Shown here: positions 1-8,088 of the stretch, piece by piece
Position numbering within the stretch: position 1 is the stretch's first letter
Layout of the letters: every line of letters starts with the position of its first letter
Source of the DNA: Anaerolineales bacterium UBA5195
Lineage (GTDB): Bacteria > Chloroflexota > Anaerolineae > Anaerolineales > Villigracilaceae
Assembly: GCA_002412925.1 (NCBI GenBank)
Contig: DHVZ01000020.1
Location: 1-39,179, forward strand
Direction of reading: 5' to 3'
Length of the DNA: 39,179 bases
Notes under the pieces: generated by a model
What the model saw: only the letters and a program-made list of their open reading frames with translations
Told to the model about the DNA's origin: nothing
Databases searched by the model: none
Position numbers and translations under genes: made by a program

Positions 1-1534
1 CTAGCAGGTTGTCGGAGAACCGAGGTAATTTGGTAAACTGAAAGCATGAGCCGAAAATTCAAACAAGCCGATTACGAAACGACCGCGAATACACCCATTC
101 GCCTTGGAGAAGCACTGCCAGCAAATCACCTGGCGCGCTTCGTTGTGGATGTTGTCGCCCGATTAGACCTGGGCCAATCTATCAGCGCTATAAAGCGGTT
201 GGCGGGGTAGCCATAGCACCATCGGTTTTGCTCTCCCTGTTGTTTTATGGGTATGCAACCGGCAGGTTCAGTTCTCGGAAAATCGAAAAAGCAACCTATG
301 AAGACCTGGGATATCGTTATGTGGCTGGCGGGCTTCACCCCGACCACACTTGCACCGTACGCAAGTACAGGTGTGACACGATTGCCCATTTTCGGAAGAC
401 GTTTTTGCCCGAGTTGCAAGGATTGTTTGTTCAAATTTTGCTGCTGGCAAAACTGGCCGGGATATTGAAGGTCGGCAACCTGAGCCTGGACGGGAGCAAA
501 ATTCATGCGGATGCGTCCAAAAGCAAAGCCGTGAGTTATGGTCGCCTGGTTGAACTGGGCGAACAGGCAGACCAAGGAGAAGCAACCATCCCGGAAGGGT
601 TGGTCATTGAAGACGACATCGCGTTTCGAAAAGCACGTTTGGAAAACCTGGCAAGTGCCAAAGCGGTTCTGGAAGCGCGCGCGAAAGAACGCTATGAGCA
701 GGAAAAGGCGGAATACGATGCCAAGCTGAAAGCTCGTGAGGAAAAGGCCAAAAAGCAAGGCAAAAAACCGCGTGGTAAGGCACCAGAACCGCCCAAAGCA
801 GGGCCAAACGACAAAGACCAGTACAATTTCGCCGACCCCGATTCACGGATTATGAAGAACAGCACCAATCATGGGTATGACCAGCATTACAACGCGCAGG
901 TGGCTGTAACCCAGGAGACGATGTTGATTGTGACAGCATCACTCTCCAATCATCCTAACGACAAGCGCGAAGCAGAACCTACCTTGGATGCCTTGTCTCC
1001 AGAACTTGGACAGCCGGAAGGCGCAACGCTGGATAATGGCTTTTTCAGTGAACATAACATTCTGGCACTTGAGCAACGGAATATCGAGCCGTACATTGCA
1101 ACTGGACGAGAACCACACTACAAAACGGTTGAGACCTTGCTCGGAACAGTCCCTGCCGAGCCTCCTGCTGAGGCCAGTCCAAAAGAGAAAATGGCCTATA
1201 AACTGGCTGCCGAGATCGGCAAAGAGATCTATCGCTTGCGTAAATGCACCATTGAACCAGTTATCGGCATCATCAAAGAAGTTCTTGGCTTTCGCCAATT
1301 TTCTTTGCGCGGTCTGGCAAACACTGCTGGAGAATGGTGTCTGGTGTGCCTGGCGTTCAATTTGAAACGAATGCACACGCTCTTCCTGGCAAACTCGCTC
1401 TATTAACGCGCCTGTTGCACGATTTGACAAGCAATACAACCTGAATTTGGGCCTTTTTGACCGCTTATTTGCTGTTTGCTCCGCTGGCAAACTCACTCAG
1501 CGGTTAATTAACTCGCTCTCCAACAAACTGCTAA
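1..1534 (+). mobile_element. IS1182-family-like insertion sequence
   Basis: The two ends form imperfect inverted repeats. The left end (about 1-20, ctagcaggttgtcggagaac) matches the reverse complement of the right end (about 1515-1533, gctctccaacaaactgcta) at about 16 of 19 positions. Between them lies one transposase reading frame. The window starts exactly at the left end, so the left flank cannot be seen. If the mobile part begins at base 5, the flanking tetramers are ctag on the left and ctaa on the right, which may be a decayed target duplication. The right end lies only about 17 bases beyond the stop codon of the minus-strand M20 peptidase gene, so that gene is intact. Confidence 0.8.
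46..1406 (+). pseudogene. IS1182-type transposase, frameshifted by one base
   Basis: DDE transposase with an N-terminal DUF772-like domain and a C-terminal DDE domain. The start at 46 reads MSRKFKQADYETTANTP and continues to about 171, then hits a stop at 208-210. The natural continuation (PIYQRYKAVGGVAIAPSVLL) is in the frame that starts near 174 and runs to 1406. Adding one G to the GGG at 171-173 joins the two parts without loss, so a one-base deletion in a G run (or an assembly error) is the simplest explanation. Likely DDE residues lie in LSLDGSKIHAD, ATLDNGFFSEHN and CTIEPVIGIIKEVLGFRQFS. As read, the full transposase cannot be made without -1 frameshifting. The GGG is not a classic slippery heptamer, so I call it broken. 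Confidence 0.8.
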
Positions 1535-1550
1535 GCCGGGGACTTTTAGA

Positions 1551-2636
1551 TTACTTCCAAGCCCTGCTAACGAACTGCACAAGCTGTTCAAGCCCCTGCG
1601 CCAGCGGCGCCGTCTCGAAAAACTCTTGAGCGGTATGCGCCCCTCCGCCGCGCGTCAGGCCCAGCACCAGGGCCGGATACCCCTGGCTCAAGGGAATGTT
1701 GGCATCTGTCGAACCGGTCGTCAGAACCGGTTCGATTCGCTGTTCAACCAGGCAAGCCTGCGCCAGGCGAACAAGGGGATGATCGGGAACGATTTCACCC
1801 GGCGGACGCTGTCCGATGATTTCCGCACCCACCCTGACGCCCGGCTGTTCTGCCGCATCAACAAGTTTTTCCACCCGGCGGATCAAATCAGTCAAAGAAT
1901 TAGATCCTTCCGAGCGCAAATCCAATTCCAGCCAGGCTTCAGCGGCGATCGTGTTGATGCTTGTCCCGCCGCCGATCCGGCCGATATTGAGCGTGGTGCG
2001 CGGCAAGGGGGGTAGTTGCAAGGCAGTAATTTGATTCACCAGTTTCGAAAGCTCATGGATGGCCGAGGGCGCACCATAATCAGTCCACGAATGGCCGCCA
2101 GGGGCATGGATCGTGATCTTATAACGCCTGACGCCAATCGCCTTGCGGTAGACATGCCCCAAAGCCATCCCCTCAAGTACAAGATAGGCCTTTGGCAAGC
2201 CCGCGAAATGCTCCACCAAAGTCTTCATGCCGCGCAGATCGCCCAGGCCTTCCTCGCAGGTATTGGCCGCCAGCCAGAGATCGCCCGGAAGTTGGATTCC
2301 GCGCTCGCGCAGGGCCCAGACCAACCCGAACAACCCGGCCACGCCCAGGGAGTTGTCACCAATGCCAGGGCCGTAGACCCGGCCCGGTTCGCGCCGAATG
2401 GCGAGATCAGTTCCAGCCGGGAAAACCGTATCCAAATGGGCAGAAACAACTAACGGTGAGTCCGATCCGGCGCCAGGGAGGCGGGCAAGAACATTCCCGG
2501 CAGAATCCATGTGGATGTCGGCTAGTCCCTCGGCGGCAAACCTTCGCCAAACGAAATCAGCGCGGGCAGCTTCTTCAAATGTGGGCGCGGGGATTTGTTG
2601 AATCTGGATGGTGAGGTCGATCAGTCGGTTGATCAC
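1551..2636 (-). CDS. M20-family metallopeptidase (peptidase T / acetylornithine deacetylase-like)
   Basis: Zinc-dependent hydrolase of peptide or N-acyl amino acid bonds, 361 residues, probably cytoplasmic. The metal ligands of the M20 family are visible in order: H67 and D69 in VVSAHLDTVFP, D94 in GPGIGDNSLG, the catalytic Glu pair E128/E129 in NTCEEGLGD, E155 in LVLEGMALG and the last His, H334, in GGGAHTAQEFFE. The dimerisation domain lies between, around GHSW (181-184). The gene follows the PfkB kinase with a 14-base gap and is probably the last gene of that operon. The substrate cannot be told from sequence. The IS element lies just downstream and does not disrupt it. Confidence 0.85.
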   Translation of the reverse strand: MINRLIDLTIQIQQIPAPTFEEAARADFVWRRFAAEGLADIHMDSAGNVLARLPGAGSDSPLVVSAHLDTVFPAGTDLAIRREPGRVYGPGIGDNSLGVAGLFGLVWALRERGIQLPGDLWLAANTCEEGLGDLRGMKTLVEHFAGLPKAYLVLEGMALGHVYRKAIGVRRYKITIHAPGGHSWTDYGAPSAIHELSKLVNQITALQLPPLPRTTLNIGRIGGGTSINTIAAEAWLELDLRSEGSNSLTDLIRRVEKLVDAAEQPGVRVGAEIIGQRPPGEIVPDHPLVRLAQACLVEQRIEPVLTTGSTDANIPLSQGYPALVLGLTRGGGAHTAQEFFETAPLAQGLEQLVQFVSRAWK

Positions 2637-2650
2637 ATGGCGCTCCGCGT

Positions 2651-3655
2651 TTACACCTGTCTGACAAGCCCGGCCAACGAAGACACGCGCGCCTCGGCCA
2701 GGCCAGGCATCGAATCGAGCAGAAAAAAAGCGCCTGAACCTTCAATGGAGAACGAAGCCGAGATGTTGCCCCGCATGGCAGCCTGTAGCGGGTCGAGTGT
2801 GGCGGCATAACCGGACAGGAACCCTCCGCAGAAGGCATCCCCCGACCCGGTTGGGTCCACGAGGCGCGAGGGGTAGCCAGGGATTTCCCATTTCTTGTTT
2901 GTGGCGGATTCGTAAACGTACTGGCCGCGCCCGCCGCGTTTGATGACAATATTTTCACAGCCAAAACTTCCCAGCGTTTCCGCCATTTCCCAAAGGTCAT
3001 TTGTGCGTCCCCAGAACAGGGAACGAATTTCTTCTTCAGAAGGCAAAAACGCGGTAATTCCCTGTAAAAGTGAGCGCAGATCGTTCAAAAAATTGGCGTT
3101 CATATAGCCGGGGCCGGGATCAAGAGTAACAATCCCCACGCCTCCATGCCGAAAAGCCGGGGCAAGCTGTGAATGAGTGACTATATCCAGTGGGGCCAGG
3201 TGAACGGCTTTCGCAAAAAAATATTCAGCAGGGATATCGGGCAATCTTGGAGAATCGGGGTTGGCATGGGCGCGGCTGTCCTGTTCGGCGTGAGGCGGCT
3301 GGTAGCCAAGCAGCCCCTTTGGGAAAGGCAACCCTAAACGAACAAAATGGGAAACCGGGTTTGTGCGCTGAAAATTCTGGGCATCTGAATACACCATGAA
3401 AGTGCGCAAATCGAGATCTTCGGGAACAATCTTAACACCGGTCGAATCCATGCCTTTCTGCTGGAAAACCTTAAGCCATTCATGCGGGTAATTCTCACCA
3501 ACCCTCGCCAGCAGGGAGACTCGCTCATCCCACAGGCGCGCGCCAGAAGCGGCATACAGCAAATTACCTCCCGGCACATCCAATAGAGAACGTCCTTCGG
3601 GGGGTAGAAGGTACTGACGGCGCAACTGCCCGGCAAGGAGAAGGGTATAGTCCAT
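2651..3655 (-). CDS. PfkB/ribokinase-family carbohydrate kinase
   Basis: ATP-dependent kinase of a sugar or nucleoside-like substrate, 334 residues. Both family signatures are present: the Gly-rich N-terminal one around PGGNLLYAASGARLW, and the C-terminal anion hole and catalytic Asp in DPTGSGDAFCGGFLSGY. The frame is open further upstream to 3808, but that extension runs into the histidine kinase gene and has no family similarity, so I start at MDYTLLLAGQ (ATG at 3655). The gap to the kinase upstream is 40 bases and to the M20 peptidase downstream 14 bases, consistent with one transcript. The substrate (ribose, fructose, adenosine, inositol and others) is not predictable. Confidence 0.85.
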   Translation of the reverse strand: MDYTLLLAGQLRRQYLLPPEGRSLLDVPGGNLLYAASGARLWDERVSLLARVGENYPHEWLKVFQQKGMDSTGVKIVPEDLDLRTFMVYSDAQNFQRTNPVSHFVRLGLPFPKGLLGYQPPHAEQDSRAHANPDSPRLPDIPAEYFFAKAVHLAPLDIVTHSQLAPAFRHGGVGIVTLDPGPGYMNANFLNDLRSLLQGITAFLPSEEEIRSLFWGRTNDLWEMAETLGSFGCENIVIKRGGRGQYVYESATNKKWEIPGYPSRLVDPTGSGDAFCGGFLSGYAATLDPLQAAMRGNISASFSIEGSGAFFLLDSMPGLAEARVSSLAGLVRQV

Positions 3656-3695
3656 TTGCTGTGTAACTTTTGGGAATTGGCTGCCAAAGAACTCG

Positions 3696-4949
3696 TCAGC
3701 CGGTGAAAACCTTGCCAGCCGCTTCGGCTTGCGAAGAATCGAGCGGGAACAGGATGGTGAAAATACTACCCTTGCCTTCGGCGCTCTCCACCCAGATTCT
3801 GCCGCCATGCATTTCGACCATCATCTTGGCCACGGATAAGCCCAGCCCCATCCCGCCATGTTTGCGGGTCAAGTGTGATTCCACCTGGTAGAAGCGGTCG
3901 AAGACATGCGGCGCATCCTTCACCGGGATTCCGATGCCATCGTCGATGACAGCAATCTTGACGTAGCCGGGCACCTGTTCGGCAACCACAAAAACATGCC
4001 CGCCTTCATTGGTGAACAAGATCCCATTTCTAATCAGGTTGGAGATGGCAAGATTGATTTTCTCAGAGTCGCCCTCGATCATCAGGTCAGAATCACCGAT
4101 CTCGATACCAAGTGTAATATTTTTCTGCTCGGCTTCTTCACGAAGTTGGGCAACAAGATCGAGCACCTGGCGCCGCACCGAAACCGTCCGCCGCCGCAAG
4201 ACTGCCATGCCCGTCTGGGCATTATCGACGCTGGACATGCTCTCGATAATTTCTTTCAGCCGCATGGCATTCTTGATAATGGTGTCCATCTGCGGATGGT
4301 ATTCTTCTTCGACCAGTTCACGTAAAAATGTTGAGTGGCCGAGGATCAGTCCCAGCGGCGTGCGCAGCTCATGAGAGGTAATCGCCACAAAATCATTTTT
4401 CATTTTATCCAGCCGCGCAGCTTCTTCCTTGGTTTTCTCCAACAGGGTCTGCAGGTGTGCATTCTGGATACCAAGCGCGGCATGAGCAGCAAGAGTCTCT
4501 AGAATTGTGGCGTCATCCCCGTTATAATCAGACCTGGCAGCCTTATTGACCACCTCGATGACACCCAATGACTCGCCGCGGAATAAGATTGGAGAGGCCA
4601 ACAGGGAACGGGTTTTAAAACCCGTTACGCGGTCGGCGTTTTTAAAATGCTGCTGGGAAGCGCTGACATCGTTAACCGAAACGGTCTTCTTCTGGCGGAA
4701 TGCCAGCCCGGCGAGGCTTCCTGTCATTGGAACCGTGACTGTCTGAAGAGTTTTGGCCTCCGGGCAAACAGCCAGGAAACGCAAACCCTTCCCATCGGAA
4801 TCCAATTCCAAAATGGAGGCGCTTTCAGAACCCGTCAATTCCAGCGCCGCCCCCAGAATGGATTGTGTCACAGAATACAAGTCAGCCGCGGTGCTGAGAT
4901 CGCGGCCAATTTGGATGAGACGTTCCATGCGGCGAGATTGCTGGTCCAT
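3696..4949 (-). CDS. GAF-domain sensor histidine kinase, soluble
   Basis: Signal-transducing kinase of 417 residues without membrane segments. A GAF domain covers about residues 15-165, a short coiled linker about 165-183, a HisKA domain carries the H box (phosphoacceptor H193 in AITSHELRTPLG), and a HATPase_c domain has the N box (SNLIRNGILF), G1 (DDGIGIP) and G2 (GGMGLGLSVAK). No response regulator is encoded in the window, so it is an orphan here; its signal is presumably a small ligand or redox cue bound by GAF. It leads the PfkB/M20 operon and diverges from ino1. A TATAAT on the minus strand at 4995-5000 gives a leader of about 45 bases. Confidence 0.9.
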   Translation of the reverse strand: MDQQSRRMERLIQIGRDLSTAADLYSVTQSILGAALELTGSESASILELDSDGKGLRFLAVCPEAKTLQTVTVPMTGSLAGLAFRQKKTVSVNDVSASQQHFKNADRVTGFKTRSLLASPILFRGESLGVIEVVNKAARSDYNGDDATILETLAAHAALGIQNAHLQTLLEKTKEEAARLDKMKNDFVAITSHELRTPLGLILGHSTFLRELVEEEYHPQMDTIIKNAMRLKEIIESMSSVDNAQTGMAVLRRRTVSVRRQVLDLVAQLREEAEQKNITLGIEIGDSDLMIEGDSEKINLAISNLIRNGILFTNEGGHVFVVAEQVPGYVKIAVIDDGIGIPVKDAPHVFDRFYQVESHLTRKHGGMGLGLSVAKMMVEMHGGRIWVESAEGKGSIFTILFPLDSSQAEAAGKVFTG

Positions 4950-4972
4950 AAGTCAAAAAATAATGAATGGGT

Positions 4973-5003
4973 TTGGATAGTTGGAAGTATTAAGATTATA
5001 CTG
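4973..5003. promoter_or_regulatory. Overlapping divergent promoters, histidine kinase / ino1
   Basis: The segment attatact holds TATAAT on the minus strand (4995-5000, towards the histidine kinase) and TATACT on the plus strand (4998-5003, towards ino1). The two -10 boxes share three bases. -35 boxes are weak; TTGGAT at 4973-4978 is a possible plus-strand one with long spacing. RNA polymerase could hardly occupy both at once. Confidence 0.5.
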
Positions 5004-5120
5004 CTATTCAATCATTCTTCCGACGAATTGCTGGAAAAAATCAACTTTTCTCATCGGGCTTCCCTGCAAAATTTCGTGGCAGGAGATTGAAACCAATCGT
5101 AACGCAAGGAGAACAACATT

Positions 5121-6206
5121 ATGAGCAACAAGAAAGTCCGCGTAGCGATCATTGGCGTGGGGAACTGCGCCTCCTCGCTCGTCCAGGGCGTTGAATTCTA
5201 CAAGGATACCCCTGAAGATGCCACCGTCCCCGGCCTGATGCATGTCAACCTGGGCGGCTACCATATCCGTGATATTGAATTCACCGTTGGTATTGATATC
5301 AATGTCACAAAGGTCGGCAAGGACCTCTCTGAGGCCATTTTTGCCGAGCCGAACAATACTTTCAAATTCAGTGATGTGCCGCATCTCGGCGTGCCAGTTG
5401 TGCGCGGCATGACCCACGACGGCCTGGGGAAATATCTCTCGCAGGTCATCACCAAGGCCCCGGGCCCCACTGCTGACATTGTCAAAATTTTGAAAGAGAC
5501 CAAAACCGATGTCGTCGTCAGCTACCTGCCGGTCGGCTCCGAAATGGCAACCAAATGGTATGTGGAGCAGATTCTCGAAGCGGGCTGCGCCTTCGTTAAC
5601 GCCATCCCGGTCTTCATCTCATCCAGCGAATACTGGTCCAAGCGCTTCAAGGATGCCGGCCTGCCGATCCTGGGCGATGACATCAAATCCCAGGTCGGCG
5701 CAACCATCCTGCATCGTGTGCTGACGAGCCTGTTCGTCGACCGCGGCGTGCGCATCGACCGCGCCTACCAGCTCAACTTTGGCGGCAACACCGACTTCCT
5801 GAACATGCTCGAGCGCGAGCGTCTCGAAAGCAAAAAAATCTCCAAGACCGGCGCAGTCACCAGCATGATCCCCTACAAGATCGACCCCGACAACATTCAC
5901 GTTGGCCCATCGGACCATGTGCCGTGGCTCAGCGACCGCAAATGGTGCTACATCCGCATGGAAGGCACCACCTTTGGCGATGTACCGCTCAATCTCGAAG
6001 CGAAGCTCGAAGTCTGGGACAGTCCGAATTCGGCTGGTGTCATCATCGACGCTGTGCGCTGCGCCAAGCTTGCCCTCGACCGCAAGTTGAGCGGCCCGAT
6101 TTTTGGCCCGTCCTCCTACTTCTTCAAGACCCCGCCCCAACAATACCGGGATGACATCTGCCGCCAAAAGACTGAAGACTTCATCAGCGGGAAGAGCAAC
6201 GAGTAA
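5121..6206 (+). CDS. ino1: Inositol-3-phosphate synthase
   Basis: NAD-dependent isomerase converting glucose 6-phosphate to 1L-myo-inositol 1-phosphate, the first step to inositol phospholipids and inositol-based thiols or solutes. The 361 residues match the usual length of the actinobacterial-type enzyme. The Rossmann loop is VAIIGVGNCASSLVQG near the N terminus. The catalytic core carries NAIPVFISS, GDDIKSQVGATILHR and QLNFGGNTDFLNM. The start is fixed by AAGGAG seven bases before the ATG. The gene is divergent from the histidine kinase and monocistronic: a strong hairpin follows. No inositol monophosphatase or phosphatidylinositol synthase gene is in the window. Confidence 0.93.
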   Translation: MSNKKVRVAIIGVGNCASSLVQGVEFYKDTPEDATVPGLMHVNLGGYHIRDIEFTVGIDINVTKVGKDLSEAIFAEPNNTFKFSDVPHLGVPVVRGMTHDGLGKYLSQVITKAPGPTADIVKILKETKTDVVVSYLPVGSEMATKWYVEQILEAGCAFVNAIPVFISSSEYWSKRFKDAGLPILGDDIKSQVGATILHRVLTSLFVDRGVRIDRAYQLNFGGNTDFLNMLERERLESKKISKTGAVTSMIPYKIDPDNIHVGPSDHVPWLSDRKWCYIRMEGTTFGDVPLNLEAKLEVWDSPNSAGVIIDAVRCAKLALDRKLSGPIFGPSSYFFKTPPQQYRDDICRQKTEDFISGKSNE

Positions 6207-6274
6207 TCAGTTTTCAGCGTTCAGCTTCACCTGCACTGCATCCGCAGCGCGGCGCAAGTGTCAGTAATCAGCGT

Positions 6275-6310
6275 GGGGATGTCTGCATCTGCGGACATCC
6301 CCCGTTTTAT
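6275..6310 (+). terminator. Rho-independent terminator after ino1
   Basis: Stem ggggatgtc (6275-6283) pairs with gacatcccc (6294-6302), followed by cgttttat. It lies 68 bases after the ino1 stop. Confidence 0.7.
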
Positions 6311-6314
6311 AGGT

Positions 6315-6320
6315 TAAAAT
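6315..6320 (+). promoter_or_regulatory. -10 box, seven bases before the deacetylase ATG
   Basis: TAAAAT lies at 6315-6320 with the ATG at 6328. Transcription would begin at or next to the start codon. No ribosome-binding site is present between them. Confidence 0.45.
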
Positions 6321-6327
6321 CAGCCCC

Positions 6328-7533
6328 ATGACTCACACTAACCCCTTACGAATTCTATCAACCCTGATCCTGTTAACCTTTATCGCCGCCGCGTGCGCAC
6401 CGGCAGCCACTCCGCAACCGACACCTGACATGGACGCCGCGCTGACGCAAGCAGTCGCCACCATCCAGGCGGGCGGTACGCAAACTGCCGAATATGTCCC
6501 GCCGACGGAAACCCCCACCCCCGAACCGACCATTGCCCCAACGGCTACGCGCGACCCAAACCGCACGCCCCCGGCCCTGCCCGAAGGATTTACCACTTCG
6601 CGTTTGAACCCGCTCGATACGCCGAAAACGTACATCCAGGATACCTGCCAGGTCTTGAAAGCCAAATGGGACCCGAACAACGCCGCTCCCGGCACGGTGG
6701 TGATGACGATTATGTTCCATGGGATTGCCAAAGGCGAAGTCAATCCTGCCATTACCGGGGCTTATCACGATATGACGATGAAAGATTTCAATCGTCTGAT
6801 GAAAGATCTAAAAGACCTGGGTTTTGAAGCCATCACCATGCAGCAGATGGCCGATTTTATGTACACAAACGCCAAAATTCCCCAGCGTTCGGTCTTGCTG
6901 ATCGTTGATGACCGCAAGCACCGTCAGAGTTTCGACGATACCTTTTATCAGTATTACCAGGACTGGGGCTGGAAAGTGGTCAACTCATACATTACCCTGG
7001 ATGAAAGGCCCGAATTATGGCAGGAAAATGCCGCCGTTGAGGCTGAAGGCTGGGTCGACCATCAGGCACACGGTTACGTGCATAATGAAAACATCACTGC
7101 TTCCTCCAGCGAAGAGTATATGCGCCAGGAACTGGGCAAACCCTTTGAAATGATGCAAAAATACTTCAACAAAACACCCATCGCTTACATCTGGCCCGGT
7201 GGCAGCTTTACCAAGCGGGCGGCTGAAATCGCCCGCGAATTCAAGTATCAGTTGGGGTTCACGGTCAACCCGCGCGGCCCGGTGATGTACAACTGGGTGC
7301 CGCTGACCGACACCGCTGACCCGGCCCGCCCATCCTTCATCCCTGAAGGCCAGGTTGGTGACCCGCTGATGACCCTGCCGCGTTACTGGTCGCCCGATGC
7401 CCGCAACTACCTCGACACCGTGCGCAGCATCAGCGCCGAGGCGATTGCCTATGCCGAGCAGAACAAAGCTGTCGAATTGGAATATTATGACATCGTCTGC
7501 GCGCCAACCCATGGGGCGCTGAGCAATCCATAA
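6328..7533 (+). CDS. Lipoprotein with NodB-like polysaccharide deacetylase domain
   Basis: Predicted outer-surface lipoprotein of 401 residues. It has a hydrophobic signal with a lipobox ending at C23 (TFIAAAC). A Thr/Pro-rich spacer follows (about 25-85), then a CE4/NodB domain. The CE4 motifs are recognisable although divergent: the Asp pair D194/D195 in LLIVDDRKH, the metal-binding HxxxH as H248/H252 in AHGYVHN, and the arginine/proline motif replaced by IWPGGS (288-293). It probably removes acetyl groups from an envelope or environmental polysaccharide; the substrate is unknown. It starts a new transcription unit behind the ino1 terminator, and the start has a -10 box directly in front instead of a Shine-Dalgarno sequence. 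Confidence 0.75.
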   Translation: MTHTNPLRILSTLILLTFIAAACAPAATPQPTPDMDAALTQAVATIQAGGTQTAEYVPPTETPTPEPTIAPTATRDPNRTPPALPEGFTTSRLNPLDTPKTYIQDTCQVLKAKWDPNNAAPGTVVMTIMFHGIAKGEVNPAITGAYHDMTMKDFNRLMKDLKDLGFEAITMQQMADFMYTNAKIPQRSVLLIVDDRKHRQSFDDTFYQYYQDWGWKVVNSYITLDERPELWQENAAVEAEGWVDHQAHGYVHNENITASSSEEYMRQELGKPFEMMQKYFNKTPIAYIWPGGSFTKRAAEIAREFKYQLGFTVNPRGPVMYNWVPLTDTADPARPSFIPEGQVGDPLMTLPRYWSPDARNYLDTVRSISAEAIAYAEQNKAVELEYYDIVCAPTHGALSNP

Positions 7534-7612
7534 AACGCAGCACGCAATCCGCGCCATGTTCCGCGCTTACGCCACTCACCTTTACTCACGCTTATCGATA
7601 ATACGGCATCGC

Positions 7613-7960
7613 ATGAACCCCACCTGTGTCTTCTGTAAAATCGCTTCGGGCGAGATCCCGGCGGAAATCGTCTACCAGGATGAACTGGTGACCGCTTTCC
7701 GCGACATTCACCCCGTTGCGCCGACCCATGTTTTAATTATCCCCAACAAGCACATTCAATCCGTCAGCCATGCCGAAGCGGAAGACGAGCAAATCCTGGG
7801 CCACCTGTTTACCACGGCGCGCAAAATCGCCGAAATGGACGGGATCACGGCAGGCGGCTACCGGACCATTGTCAATACCGGCGCGCATGGCGGGCAGACC
7901 ATCTTCCACCTGCACATGCACGTCATCGGCGGGCAGCGCATGAAGTACCCAATGGGCTGA
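7613..7960 (+). CDS. HIT-family (HinT-like) nucleotide hydrolase
   Basis: Histidine-triad protein of 115 residues, the normal size for the HinT branch, which hydrolyses phosphoramidates and adenylated species such as AMP-lysine. The N terminus reads MNPTCVFCKIASGEIPAEIV, typical of the family. The catalytic triad motif HLHMHV is near the C terminus, preceded by the family strand HVLIIPNKHI. The frame is open upstream to 7556, but the ATG at 7613 gives the family's N terminus. A GATAAT box at 7597-7602 lies ten bases upstream, so the leader is very short. It is followed by a dispersed repeat and then elp3. Confidence 0.88.
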   Translation: MNPTCVFCKIASGEIPAEIVYQDELVTAFRDIHPVAPTHVLIIPNKHIQSVSHAEAEDEQILGHLFTTARKIAEMDGITAGGYRTIVNTGAHGGQTIFHLHMHVIGGQRMKYPMG

Positions 7961-7965
7961 TTTGT

Positions 7966-8078
7966 GTCATTGCGAGGGTCGAGTAATCCCATGTATTTCG
8001 GGACGTATCGAGACCCGAAGCAATCTCCGCTCGATAAGGGATTGCTTCGTCGCTGGGAAACGCTCCTCGCACTGACAA
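7966..8078. repeat. Dispersed imperfect palindromic repeat (copy 1)
   Basis: Intergenic, between the HIT gene and elp3. It begins tcattgcgagggtcgag and ends cgctcctcgcactgaca. The interior holds gaagcaatctc and gagattgcttcgtcg-like arms (8019-8030 against 8040-8054), so most of it can fold back on itself. A second member lies at 26770-26915, and part of it resembles sequence inside the thrS leader (16573-16630). It is probably a REP-like element rather than a terminator. Confidence 0.65.
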
Positions 8079-8088
8079 TTGGATAGAA

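Noticed and set aside
171..176. Programmed -1 frameshift in the transposase
   Set aside because: No slippery heptamer and no clear downstream stem; a missing G explains the break better.
126..758. Long minus-strand open frame within the IS
   Set aside because: It is the shadow of the transposase frame on the other strand; no ribosome site or protein-like composition.
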